This document shows positions 44,336 to 57,901 of a stretch of DNA of 64,000 bases, in pieces; within the stretch, counting starts at the first letter, position 1; each line of letters starts with the position of its first letter. The DNA is from Mycolicibacterium sp. TY81. GTDB taxonomy: Bacteria; Actinomycetota; Actinomycetes; Mycobacteriales; Mycobacteriaceae. Under the pieces are notes generated by a model. That model made no database searches. It was not told the origin of the DNA and was given only the letters and a program-made list of their open reading frames with translations. The stretch spans positions 930,001 to 994,000 of the forward strand of contig NZ_AP023362.1 in assembly GCF_018326285.1 (NCBI RefSeq), written 5' to 3'. Made by a program: the position numbers and the translations under genes.

Positions 44336-47300
44336 GTGGGCGTCGTGGCAGTGAATTCGCAGGCCATCCGCGAGGAGGTTGCCGAACTGCTGGGTGCCCG
44401 TGCCGACACCCTCGACCCGGGCGCCGACCTGATCAGCCAGGGCCTGGATTCCATCCGCATGATGTCCCTCGCCGGACGCTGGCGGAAGCAGGGCATCGAC
44501 ATCGACTTCGCCGCACTGGCCGCCGAGCCGACCATCGCGGCCTGGTCCGAACTGCTGTCCGCGGCGGGCGGCCTGCAGCGCGCCGAAACCTCGGCATCGC
44601 AGGATGATTCGGAACACGACCAGCCGTTCGGCCTGGCCCCGATGCAGCACGCCATGTGGATCGGGCGCGAAGACGACCAGCAATTGGGTGGCGTCGCCGG
44701 GCACCTCTATGTCGAATTCGACGGCCACGGCGTCGATGCCGAGCGACTGACCGCCGCCGCAACGGCTTTGGCGGCGCGGCACCCCATGCTGCGCGTACAG
44801 TTCCTCGCCGACGGCACGCAGCGCATCAAGGCGCTCGACGGCGACTTCCCGGTGACGGTCACCGACCTGCGGGACCTGCCGGCGGACCAGATTGCCGAGC
44901 AGCTGGCCGCCACCCAGCGCCGCAAGGCGCACCAGCAGTTGACCGACCAGGTCTTCGAACTGACCCTGACCCTGCTCCCGGACGGCAAGACCCGCCTGCA
45001 CGTCGACCTGGACATGCAGGCCGCCGACGCCATGAGCTACCGCACCCTGATGACCGATCTCGCGGCCCTGTACCGCGGTGTCGAGCTGGCTCCGCTGGCC
45101 TACACGTACCGCGAATACCGCGTGGCCACAACGCAATCGGCGCAAGAACCCAATCCCCGCGCCGACGCGGATCGGCAGTGGTGGGGCGAGCGGCTCCCAG
45201 AACTGCCCGACCCGCCACGCCTGCCGCTGGTTCCGGTTGCCGAGCAGAACGACCCGCGGCACACCACGCGGCGCTGGCACTGGCTGGCCCCCGACGTGCG
45301 GGACGCACTGTATGCCGCGGCCCGCAGGCGCGGCATCACGCCCGCGATGGCCCTGGCCGCGTCCTTCTCCGATGCCCTGGCCTGCTGGTCGGCCGGACAG
45401 CGCTTCCTGCTGAACGTGCCGCTGTTCGGGCGCGAACAGCGGCACGCCGACGTCGACCGCCTGGTGGGTGACTTCACGTCGTCGCTGCTGCTCGACGTCG
45501 ACCTGACCGACGCGGCCACCGCGACGGCGCGCTGCGGCGTCCTGCAGGACGCATTCCGCAGCGCCGCAGCGCACTCCGAGTACTCCGGGCTCGAGGTGCT
45601 GCGCGACCTGAGCCGGCACCGCGGCACCCAGGTGCTGGCACCCGTGGTCTTCACCAGCGCCCTCGGCCTCGGCGAACTGTTCGGCTCGGCCGTGCTCGAG
45701 ACGTTCGGTACGCCCGGGTGGATCAATTCGCAAGGGCCGCAGGTGATGCTGGACGCCCAGGTCACCGAGTTCAACGGCGGCGTCCTGGTCAACTGGGATG
45801 TGCGCGAGGACGCGTTCCCCGACGGCGTCATCGACGCCATGTTCGCCCGGCACATCGCCGAGCTCGAACGGCTGGCCGGCGACGACGCCGCATGGGAGGC
45901 ACCCACCCCGGAGCCCTTGTCGGCGGCGCAGCGCGCGGTCCGTGACGCGGCCAACAGCCGCACCGCGGCGCCCAGCGGCGCGGCGCTGCACACCGGCTTC
46001 TTCGCCTCGGCAGCAGCCCGCCCCGACGCCACCGCCATGATCGGCGAGTCCCGGCAGTGGACGTATGCCGAACTGGCCGAGGAGGTTTCGGCCGTCGCGT
46101 CCGCGCTGCAGATCGCCGGTATCGTGCCGGGGGACACCGTGGCCGTCCTCGGACCCAAGGGCGCCGAACAGATCATCGCGCTGCTGGCCATCCTCGCCGC
46201 CGGCGCGGTCTACCTGCCGATCGGCGTGGACCAGCCCGCCGACCGCACCGAGAAGATCCTGGCCACCGGCGGCGTCCGGATGGCGCTCTACTGCGGTGAC
46301 CTGGCACCGTCGTGGAAACCGTCGCTCACCGTGACGGAGGCATTGCGGATCGGCCGTCGCGCCGAGGGACCGTTCGTCCCGGCCGCCACCGATCCGCACG
46401 AACTGGCCTACGTGCTGTTCACCTCCGGCTCCACCGGTGAGCCCAAGGGCGTCGAGGTCACCCACGACGCGGCGATGAACACCGCGGAATTCCTGTACGG
46501 GCACTTCGACATCGGACCGGCCGACCGCTGCCTCGCGCTGGCCACCCTCGAGTGTGACCTGTCGGTGCTCGACATGTTCGCCACGCTCGCGACGGGCGGC
46601 AGCATCGTCGTCGTCGACGAGCCGTACCGGCGCGACCCGGACCGCTGGGCCGCCCTCATCGCCCAGCACGGCGTGACGGTGCTCAACTTCCTGCCGGGCT
46701 GGCTGGAGATGCTCGTGGAGGTCGGTGCGGGGCGTCTGGACACCGTCCGGGTGGTGCTCACCGGTGGCGACTGGGTCCGGACCGCCATGGTCCGGCACCT
46801 GCAGGCGCAGGCGCCCGGTGTCCGCGTCGCGGGCCTCGGCGGAGCCACCGAAACCGCCATTCACGCAACGATTTTCGAGGCCGGCAAGTTGCCGGACACC
46901 TGGTCGGCGGTGCCCTACGGCGTGCCGTTCACCAACAACGCGTGCCGCGTGGTCAACGAGTCGGGCCAGGACTGCCCCGACTGGGTGGCCGGCGAACTGT
47001 GGTTCGCCGGACGCGGCATCGCCTCGGGCTACCGCGGCCGGGCCGATCTGACCGCCGACCGCTTCGTGCGCTACGCGGGCCGAACCTGGTACCGCTCAGG
47101 GGATCTGGCGCGCTACCGGCCGGACGGCATCCTGGAGTTCGTCGGGCGTGCCGACCACCGCGTGAAGATCAGCGGCTACCGCATCGAGCTCGGTGACGTC
47201 GAGGCCGCACTGCAGCGGGTTCCGGGCGTGCGTGCCGCGGTGGCCGGAGTGGTCTCCGGCGGGGAGCGTGGACATGACGTGCTGGCGGCCCTCGTCTCGG

Positions 47301-47824
47301 TCGACGACGCGGAGCTGACCGCCGAGCGCATCTCCGCGGCCGTTGCCGAACTCGTACCGCCGCACATGATCCCGCGGCAGCTGCAGGTGGTTGCGGCGAT
47401 TCCGTTCACCGTCGGCGGCAAGACCGACCGCCGGGCCGCGGCCGGTCAGCTCGCGGCACTGGTCCAGGCGGCCGACGGCGCCGGACGGGCGCAGCCGGAG
47501 ACGATGCTGGAGCGCGCCCTGGTGGCGATCGTCTCCGAGCTGGTCGCAGTCGATGCGGGTGTCGAGGACGACTTCTTCGAGCTCGGCGGTGATTCGGTTC
47601 TGGCGACCGCCACCGTCGCGCGGATCCGGAAGTGGCTGGATACCCCGACCGTGGGCGTGCCGGACATCTTCGCCGCCCGGACGGTGCGGGCGCTGGCGCA
47701 GCGGCTGACCGGCCGCGAGAACGGCAGCGACCGACTGGAAATGGTCGCCGAGCTCTACCTGGAGATTTCCGAGATGAACCACGACGACGTGCTCACCGCG
47801 CTGGACCCGGCGGCCGTCTCATGA
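44336..47824 (+). CDS. mbtB: Phenyloxazoline synthase MbtB (ArCP-Cy-A-PCP NRPS)
   Basis: A 1162-residue synthetase joining salicylate to serine and cyclising the oxazoline. The aryl carrier domain occupies residues 1-85 (serine in QGLDSIRM). The Cy domain, about 100-510, has the cyclisation motif D-x4-D-x2-S in LDMQAADAMSY. The A domain, about 540-1010, has VLFTSGSTGEPKG and YRSGDLARYRPDG. The PCP is about 1050-1130 (ELGGDSVLA). M. tuberculosis MbtB is longer, with a C-terminal thioesterase; here that domain is a separate gene overlapping by ATGA. GTG 44336 follows GGGAGGG closely; other GTGs lie a few codons downstream. Confidence 0.94.
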   Translation: MGVVAVNSQAIREEVAELLGARADTLDPGADLISQGLDSIRMMSLAGRWRKQGIDIDFAALAAEPTIAAWSELLSAAGGLQRAETSASQDDSEHDQPFGLAPMQHAMWIGREDDQQLGGVAGHLYVEFDGHGVDAERLTAAATALAARHPMLRVQFLADGTQRIKALDGDFPVTVTDLRDLPADQIAEQLAATQRRKAHQQLTDQVFELTLTLLPDGKTRLHVDLDMQAADAMSYRTLMTDLAALYRGVELAPLAYTYREYRVATTQSAQEPNPRADADRQWWGERLPELPDPPRLPLVPVAEQNDPRHTTRRWHWLAPDVRDALYAAARRRGITPAMALAASFSDALACWSAGQRFLLNVPLFGREQRHADVDRLVGDFTSSLLLDVDLTDAATATARCGVLQDAFRSAAAHSEYSGLEVLRDLSRHRGTQVLAPVVFTSALGLGELFGSAVLETFGTPGWINSQGPQVMLDAQVTEFNGGVLVNWDVREDAFPDGVIDAMFARHIAELERLAGDDAAWEAPTPEPLSAAQRAVRDAANSRTAAPSGAALHTGFFASAAARPDATAMIGESRQWTYAELAEEVSAVASALQIAGIVPGDTVAVLGPKGAEQIIALLAILAAGAVYLPIGVDQPADRTEKILATGGVRMALYCGDLAPSWKPSLTVTEALRIGRRAEGPFVPAATDPHELAYVLFTSGSTGEPKGVEVTHDAAMNTAEFLYGHFDIGPADRCLALATLECDLSVLDMFATLATGGSIVVVDEPYRRDPDRWAALIAQHGVTVLNFLPGWLEMLVEVGAGRLDTVRVVLTGGDWVRTAMVRHLQAQAPGVRVAGLGGATETAIHATIFEAGKLPDTWSAVPYGVPFTNNACRVVNESGQDCPDWVAGELWFAGRGIASGYRGRADLTADRFVRYAGRTWYRSGDLARYRPDGILEFVGRADHRVKISGYRIELGDVEAALQRVPGVRAAVAGVVSGGERGHDVLAALVSVDDAELTAERISAAVAELVPPHMIPRQLQVVAAIPFTVGGKTDRRAAAGQLAALVQAADGAGRAQPETMLERALVAIVSELVAVDAGVEDDFFELGGDSVLATATVARIRKWLDTPTVGVPDIFAARTVRALAQRLTGRENGSDRLEMVAELYLEISEMNHDDVLTALDPAAVS

Positions 47825-48579
47825 CCGACGTGCATACCGGCTCCGCGACCGAGCCGAAAAGCGCCTTCGCGCCCTGGATCAAGCACTACGCGGGCTCCGG
47901 CGACGCCGGAGCGGTCGTGATCTTCCCGCATGCCGGCGGGGCCGCGGTCGCCTACCGGGACCTGGCCACCGCCTTGTCGGGCAAGGGGATCGACGCGTAT
48001 GTCGTCCAGTACCCGCGCCGCGCCGACCGGCTGGCGCATCCGGCGCACCCGACCGTCGAGCAGCTGGCCGCCGACCTGTACGCCGCGGGCGACTGGCCGG
48101 GCCTCGGCCCGCTGCGACTCGTCGGGCACTGCATGGGTGCGGTGGTGGCCTTCGAATTCGCACGCGTGGCGGAACAGAGCGGCGCCACCGTGCACAGCCT
48201 GTGGGCGTCGGCCGGCCAGGCGCCGTGCGATGTGGTCGACGCGCCGCCGCTGCCGACCGGCCCGCGCGAAATGCTCGCCGAGATGGTCGATCTCGGAGGT
48301 ACCGACCCCCGGCTGCTCGCCGACGTGGATTTCGTCGAGATGCTGCTGATGGCGGTGGGGGCCGACTACGAAGCCCTCAACAGGTACGTGGGCGGCGGCC
48401 GCATCGCTGCCGACATCCACGCTCTCGGCGGGCGCGACGACCATCGCATCGACCGGGACATGCTGCGCCGCTGGGAGAACCACACGTCGGGCGCCTTCAC
48501 CCTGGCCGAGTTCGACGGCGGCCACTTCTACCTCAACGACCAGCTGGACGCGATCGCGGAAGTGATCAGTGCGCGCTGA
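47821..48579 (+). CDS. mbtT: Free-standing thioesterase of mycobactin synthesis (Cys nucleophile)
   Basis: A 252-residue alpha/beta hydrolase of the NRPS type II thioesterase group. The oxyanion region is VIFPHAGGAAVAYRDLA and the catalytic His is in FDGGHFYLND. The nucleophile elbow reads GHCMGA, so Cys104 stands where most such enzymes have Ser. It is fused to MbtB in M. tuberculosis and separate here. ATG 47821 overlaps the mbtB stop; its own stop runs past the mbtC start by 11 bp. The likely role is editing of misprimed carriers or release on the MbtB module. Confidence 0.85.
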   Translation: MTDVHTGSATEPKSAFAPWIKHYAGSGDAGAVVIFPHAGGAAVAYRDLATALSGKGIDAYVVQYPRRADRLAHPAHPTVEQLAADLYAAGDWPGLGPLRLVGHCMGAVVAFEFARVAEQSGATVHSLWASAGQAPCDVVDAPPLPTGPREMLAEMVDLGGTDPRLLADVDFVEMLLMAVGADYEALNRYVGGGRIAADIHALGGRDDHRIDRDMLRRWENHTSGAFTLAEFDGGHFYLNDQLDAIAEVISAR

Positions 48580-49900
48580 ATCGATGGGCGCCGACTCGGC
48601 AACGGACGATCCGGTGGTCATCGTCGGGATGGCGGTCGAGGCCCCCGGCGATGTGGACGACGCGGACAGCTATTGGCAGCTGCTGTCTGCCGGGCGAGAG
48701 GCGCTCGGCGCGTTCCCCGAGGACCGCGGCTGGGCCGTGCGCGACCTGCTCGCGGGCTCGCGCCGCGACGGGTTCAAGCGCATCCACAACCGTGGCGGAT
48801 TCCTGACCGGCGCAGCGCTTTTCGACCCCTCGTTCTTCGGCATCTCGCCGCGCGAGGCGGTGGCGATGGACCCGCAGCAGCGCGTCGCGCTGCGCGTGAC
48901 ATGGCGGGCGCTGGAGAACGCCGGCATCAACCCCGATGATCTGGCCGGGCACGACGTCGGCTGCTACATCGGCGCCTCGGGCACCGGATACGGCCCCGAT
49001 CTCGCCGAATACTCCGACCTGAGTGGGCATCTGATCACCGGGACGTCGCTGGGCGTGATCTCCGGACGAATCGGTTACCTGCTGGGCCTCGACGGCCCGG
49101 CGCTGACGATCGACACGTCGTGCTCGTCGGCGCTGACCGCGTTCCACACCGCGGTGCAGGCACTGCGCTCGGGTGACTGCAGCATGGCGCTCGCCGGCGG
49201 GGTGTGCGTGATGGGGTCGCCGGGATACTTCGTCGAATTCGCCAAACAGCACGCCCTCTCCGACGACGGGCACTGCCGGCCGTACAGCGCGCAGGCCAGC
49301 GGCACCGTCTGGGCCGAAGGCGCCGGCATGTTCGTGCTGGCACGAAAGTCGGTGGCGCAGCGGAGCGGTCACCGCGTGCTCGCGGAGGTCCGGGCCAGCT
49401 GCCTCAACCAGGACGGCCGCAGCACCGGCCTGACCGCGCCGAGCGGGCCGGCGCAGGCGCGGCTGTTCGCCCGCGCGCTCGATCTAGCCGGTGCCCGGCC
49501 CGACCAGATCGGGATGATCGAAGGCCACGGCACCGGAACCAAACTCGGGGACCGCACCGAATTGAACTCGCTGGCGCAGACCTACGGTGCCACCGCACCC
49601 GGCCGGGGCGCGGTCCTCGGTTCGGTGAAATCCAACGTCGGACACAGCCAGGCCGCCGCCGGTGCGCTGGGACTGGCCAAGGTCCTCGTGTCGGCCGAGC
49701 ACGCCACCATCCCGGCAAGCCTGCACACCGCGCAGGCCAGCGCCGAAATCGACTGGAGCGCACAGGGATTACGGCTCGCGACCGACCACACCCCATGGCC
49801 CGCCGTCGGTGGTGAGCGCCTTGCCGCGGTCTCGGCGTTCGGCATGAGCGGCACCAACGCGCACGTCGTCGTCGCGATGCCGGAGGGATTGGTGGCGTGA
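48569..49900 (+). CDS. mbtC: Ketosynthase MbtC
   Basis: A 443-residue type I polyketide ketosynthase acting in trans with MbtD to add the beta-hydroxybutyrate-type unit of mycobactin. The catalytic triad is intact: Cys in DTSCSSAL (about residue 184), His in EGHGTGTK and His in KSNVGHSQAAAG. FGMSGTNAHVV closes the domain. GTG 48569 overlaps the thioesterase gene; an ATG at 48584 is an alternative. The stop overlaps mbtD (GTGA). Confidence 0.94.
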   Translation: MRAESMGADSATDDPVVIVGMAVEAPGDVDDADSYWQLLSAGREALGAFPEDRGWAVRDLLAGSRRDGFKRIHNRGGFLTGAALFDPSFFGISPREAVAMDPQQRVALRVTWRALENAGINPDDLAGHDVGCYIGASGTGYGPDLAEYSDLSGHLITGTSLGVISGRIGYLLGLDGPALTIDTSCSSALTAFHTAVQALRSGDCSMALAGGVCVMGSPGYFVEFAKQHALSDDGHCRPYSAQASGTVWAEGAGMFVLARKSVAQRSGHRVLAEVRASCLNQDGRSTGLTAPSGPAQARLFARALDLAGARPDQIGMIEGHGTGTKLGDRTELNSLAQTYGATAPGRGAVLGSVKSNVGHSQAAAGALGLAKVLVSAEHATIPASLHTAQASAEIDWSAQGLRLATDHTPWPAVGGERLAAVSAFGMSGTNAHVVVAMPEGLVA

Positions 49901-52806
49901 TGAGCCTTTCGCACTTTCCCGACGGCCGCGTCCCCGTCCTGCTCAGCGCGCACACCGAGGAGCTGCTGGCCGCTGAGGCGACCGGCGTCGCCGACTACCT
50001 GGACCGGCATGGTGCCGTGGGCCTGGGCGCGGTGGCCGCGATGCTGCTGCGGCTGCGCCGTCGCCGGCGGTTCCGGGCCGTGGTCCGGGCCCATGACGCC
50101 GCCGAGTTGGCCGCCGCACTGCGGGCACTGGCGGCGGGGGAGGAGCATCCCCTGGTGGCCGTCTCCGCGCGGACCACAGCGCCCCGGACGGCCTTCGTGT
50201 TCCCGGGTAACGGCGGCCAGTGGCCGTCGATGGGCACCGATGCATACCGGCAGCTGCCGGTGTACCGCGCCGCGGCCGACCGCTGCGCCGCCGCATTCGT
50301 CGCCGCGGGCATCGACTCGCCGCTGGCCTTCCTGGTCGACCCGGGCGACCGCGAGTGGACGCAAATTCACAGTCAGAGCGCGCAGTTCACGCACGCCGTC
50401 GGTCTCACGGCGGTGTGGCGGGCACTGGGCATCGAGCCCGACGTCACGCTGGGGCACAGCCTCGGTGAGATCGCCGCGGCGTATGTCGCCGGGGCCATCA
50501 CACTGGACGAGGCCGTCGCCGTCGTCATCGCCCGGGCCGGGGCACTCGACAGCCTGGCCGGTGAATTCGGCGCCGCGAGCCTGGGGATGAGCGTCGACGA
50601 AGCGCAGCAGGTGGTTTCGGACGCCGCCGGGTGGATGGAACTGTCCGTGGTCAACTCGTCGGCATCGGTCGTGGTGTCCGGCGAGCGCACCGCCGTCGCC
50701 GACCTGGTGTCCGACCTGCAATCGCGCGGCCGCTTCGCGCGCGTCATCGCCATGAGCTTCCCGGCGCACACCAGTGCCCTGGATCCGCTGCGCGCACAAC
50801 TGCTTTCCGGCGTGCCGAAGACACAGTTCGGTGCCGGCGCGGTGCCGTTCATCGGATCGGTGACCGGCGCGGCAGTCGAGGCGGGCACCGAATTCGGTGA
50901 GTACTGGTACCAGAACCTGCGGAACACCGTGCGGTTCGACCGGGCCGCCGCCGCAGCGCGGGACAGTGGCGTCGAGGCCTTCGTCGAGATGTCGGCGCAC
51001 CCGGCGCTGCTGCACGCGCTCGCCGATACCGATGCGCCGCTGACAGTCGGCTCGGGACGCCGCGACGAGGCGCTGCCCGACGTGCTGTCCGACAACATCG
51101 CCACGGTGGCCGTGTCCGACCCCGATTACGACTGGGCCGGGCACATCGAGCCGTATCAACCCCTGCTGCGCGGATTTCCGCATGCCCCCATGGCGGCGAT
51201 GCACCTCTGGGCGACTCCCGAACCGCTGCCGCCGGTGGCCGGCCTGACGGTCGGTGCCGAGCAGTGGCTGCCCCAGCCGGACGAGACCGTGCCGCTGATC
51301 ATCCGGCGCGCTGCCGTGGTCGAACTGGCGGGACCGCGCGGCGAGCTCGCCGACCAGCTGCGCGACGGCGTGCGGGCCAACCTCGGCACGGTGCTGGTCG
51401 AGCCCGTCGACGCCGATCTGCTCATCGTCGTCGCACCGATGCTCGACCACCCCGACGCCGAAGCGGCGGCCACCGACCTCGCCGAGCTGATCGGCGGCGG
51501 GCTGTGTGACTACCCGAATGCCATTGGGCCGCAATGCGCCGACGTGTGGCTGGTCACCGTCGGCGGCCAGCACGTGCGCGACGACGAGCCGGTGGCGCTG
51601 CCGGCCCAGGCGGCCCTCGCCGCCATGCACCGCAGCATCGGCTTCGACCATCCGGACCAGTCCTTCCGGCACCTCGACCTGGCATCCTGGGAACTCGACG
51701 CACCGGCGGCCACCGCCGTCATCGAGACCATGCTGGGCACCGGAACCGAAGTGGCGCTGCGTGATTCGCAGCAGTACCGCCGCGGTCTGCAAGCCCTGCC
51801 GGACGCCGACGCACCGCCGCCCGGGCTCCTCGACAACGTGGTGATCACCGGCGGCAACGGCGCCGTCGGGCTGCATTTCGCGCGGACCCTCGCCGCCGCG
51901 GGCGCCCGCCGCATCGTGCTGGTGAGCCGCAGCGGCACCGGCGCGCAGCAACTGGCCGGCCTCGACGGCACCGACGTGGTGTCGGTGCAGTGCGACATCA
52001 CGTCGCCCGAACAGCTTTCGGCCGCCGCGGCCGCCCACGGCGGTGACGGTGCGACGCTCGTGGTCCATGCAGCCGGTGCGGCGGTGTTCGGCACCGAGGT
52101 CGGTGCGGACGAATTCATCACCACCGCGGCCGCGAAGGTCGGCGGTCTGGCCCGGCTGGCCGAGTACTGGCCGCTGCGTCCGGACGCCCGAATCCTGGTG
52201 TGCTCGTCCGTGTCCGGACTGTGGGGCGGGCTCGGTCATGTCGCGTACGCGGCCGTCAACCGCATGCAGGACGTGCTGGCCGGGCAGTTCCGCGCCAAGG
52301 GTCTCGACTGTGTCGCCGTGCGGTGGGGACTGTGGCCGGGTGCCGGTATCGTCGGGGCCGACGAAGTGGCGCGCATCGAGCGCGCCGGACTGCGGGAGAT
52401 GGATCCCGACATCGCGATCGAGGCGGCTCTCGGAACCCAGGCGCCCGCACCGCTGATCTTCAGCGCGGACGCCGAGCGGCTGGCGACGCTGCTCGGCGCT
52501 GCGCCACTGGCCGCGGAACCCGCTGCACTGCAGCATGTTCCGGCGACCCTCGGAGCCGGTGCCGACGCCGCGGACGTCGTCCGGCACGAACTTTCGGCAG
52601 TGCTCAAACTGGGCGACCCCGCTGCCATCGACCTGACCGCGGCCCTGTTCGACCTGGGCCTGGATTCGCTGCTGGCACTGGACCTGCGCAAGCGACTGCG
52701 CCGGGGCACCGGCCGATCCGTGCCGCTGGCCGGGCTGCTCAGCGGCATCACCGGTATCGAACTGGTGGATTTGCTAACCGACAGAACAGAAAAGGTGGAG
52801 AGCTAG
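49897..52806 (+). CDS. mbtD: Polyketide synthase MbtD (AT-KR-ACP)
   Basis: A 969-residue polyketide synthase lacking its own ketosynthase. The acyltransferase is about residues 85-400, with FVFPGNGGQWPSMG and the nucleophile in GHSLGEIAAAY (about 188). The ketoreductase is about 550-850, with the NADPH loop TGGNGAVGLHFARTLAAAGA and catalytic Tyr in HVAYAAVN. The acyl carrier is about 885-960 (LFDLGLDSLLALD). With MbtC it supplies the reduced ketide between the two lysines. GTG 49897 is coupled to mbtC. Confidence 0.94.
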   Translation: MMSLSHFPDGRVPVLLSAHTEELLAAEATGVADYLDRHGAVGLGAVAAMLLRLRRRRRFRAVVRAHDAAELAAALRALAAGEEHPLVAVSARTTAPRTAFVFPGNGGQWPSMGTDAYRQLPVYRAAADRCAAAFVAAGIDSPLAFLVDPGDREWTQIHSQSAQFTHAVGLTAVWRALGIEPDVTLGHSLGEIAAAYVAGAITLDEAVAVVIARAGALDSLAGEFGAASLGMSVDEAQQVVSDAAGWMELSVVNSSASVVVSGERTAVADLVSDLQSRGRFARVIAMSFPAHTSALDPLRAQLLSGVPKTQFGAGAVPFIGSVTGAAVEAGTEFGEYWYQNLRNTVRFDRAAAAARDSGVEAFVEMSAHPALLHALADTDAPLTVGSGRRDEALPDVLSDNIATVAVSDPDYDWAGHIEPYQPLLRGFPHAPMAAMHLWATPEPLPPVAGLTVGAEQWLPQPDETVPLIIRRAAVVELAGPRGELADQLRDGVRANLGTVLVEPVDADLLIVVAPMLDHPDAEAAATDLAELIGGGLCDYPNAIGPQCADVWLVTVGGQHVRDDEPVALPAQAALAAMHRSIGFDHPDQSFRHLDLASWELDAPAATAVIETMLGTGTEVALRDSQQYRRGLQALPDADAPPPGLLDNVVITGGNGAVGLHFARTLAAAGARRIVLVSRSGTGAQQLAGLDGTDVVSVQCDITSPEQLSAAAAAHGGDGATLVVHAAGAAVFGTEVGADEFITTAAAKVGGLARLAEYWPLRPDARILVCSSVSGLWGGLGHVAYAAVNRMQDVLAGQFRAKGLDCVAVRWGLWPGAGIVGADEVARIERAGLREMDPDIAIEAALGTQAPAPLIFSADAERLATLLGAAPLAAEPAALQHVPATLGAGADAADVVRHELSAVLKLGDPAAIDLTAALFDLGLDSLLALDLRKRLRRGTGRSVPLAGLLSGITGIELVDLLTDRTEKVES

Positions 52807-52807
52807 C

Positions 52808-57897
<5,090 letters not shown>

Positions 57898-57901
<4 letters not shown>

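Noticed and set aside
49582..52587. 1001-residue frame antisense to mbtC/mbtD
   Set aside because: Shadow of the PKS genes; no motif, and the sense strand has full catalytic motifs.
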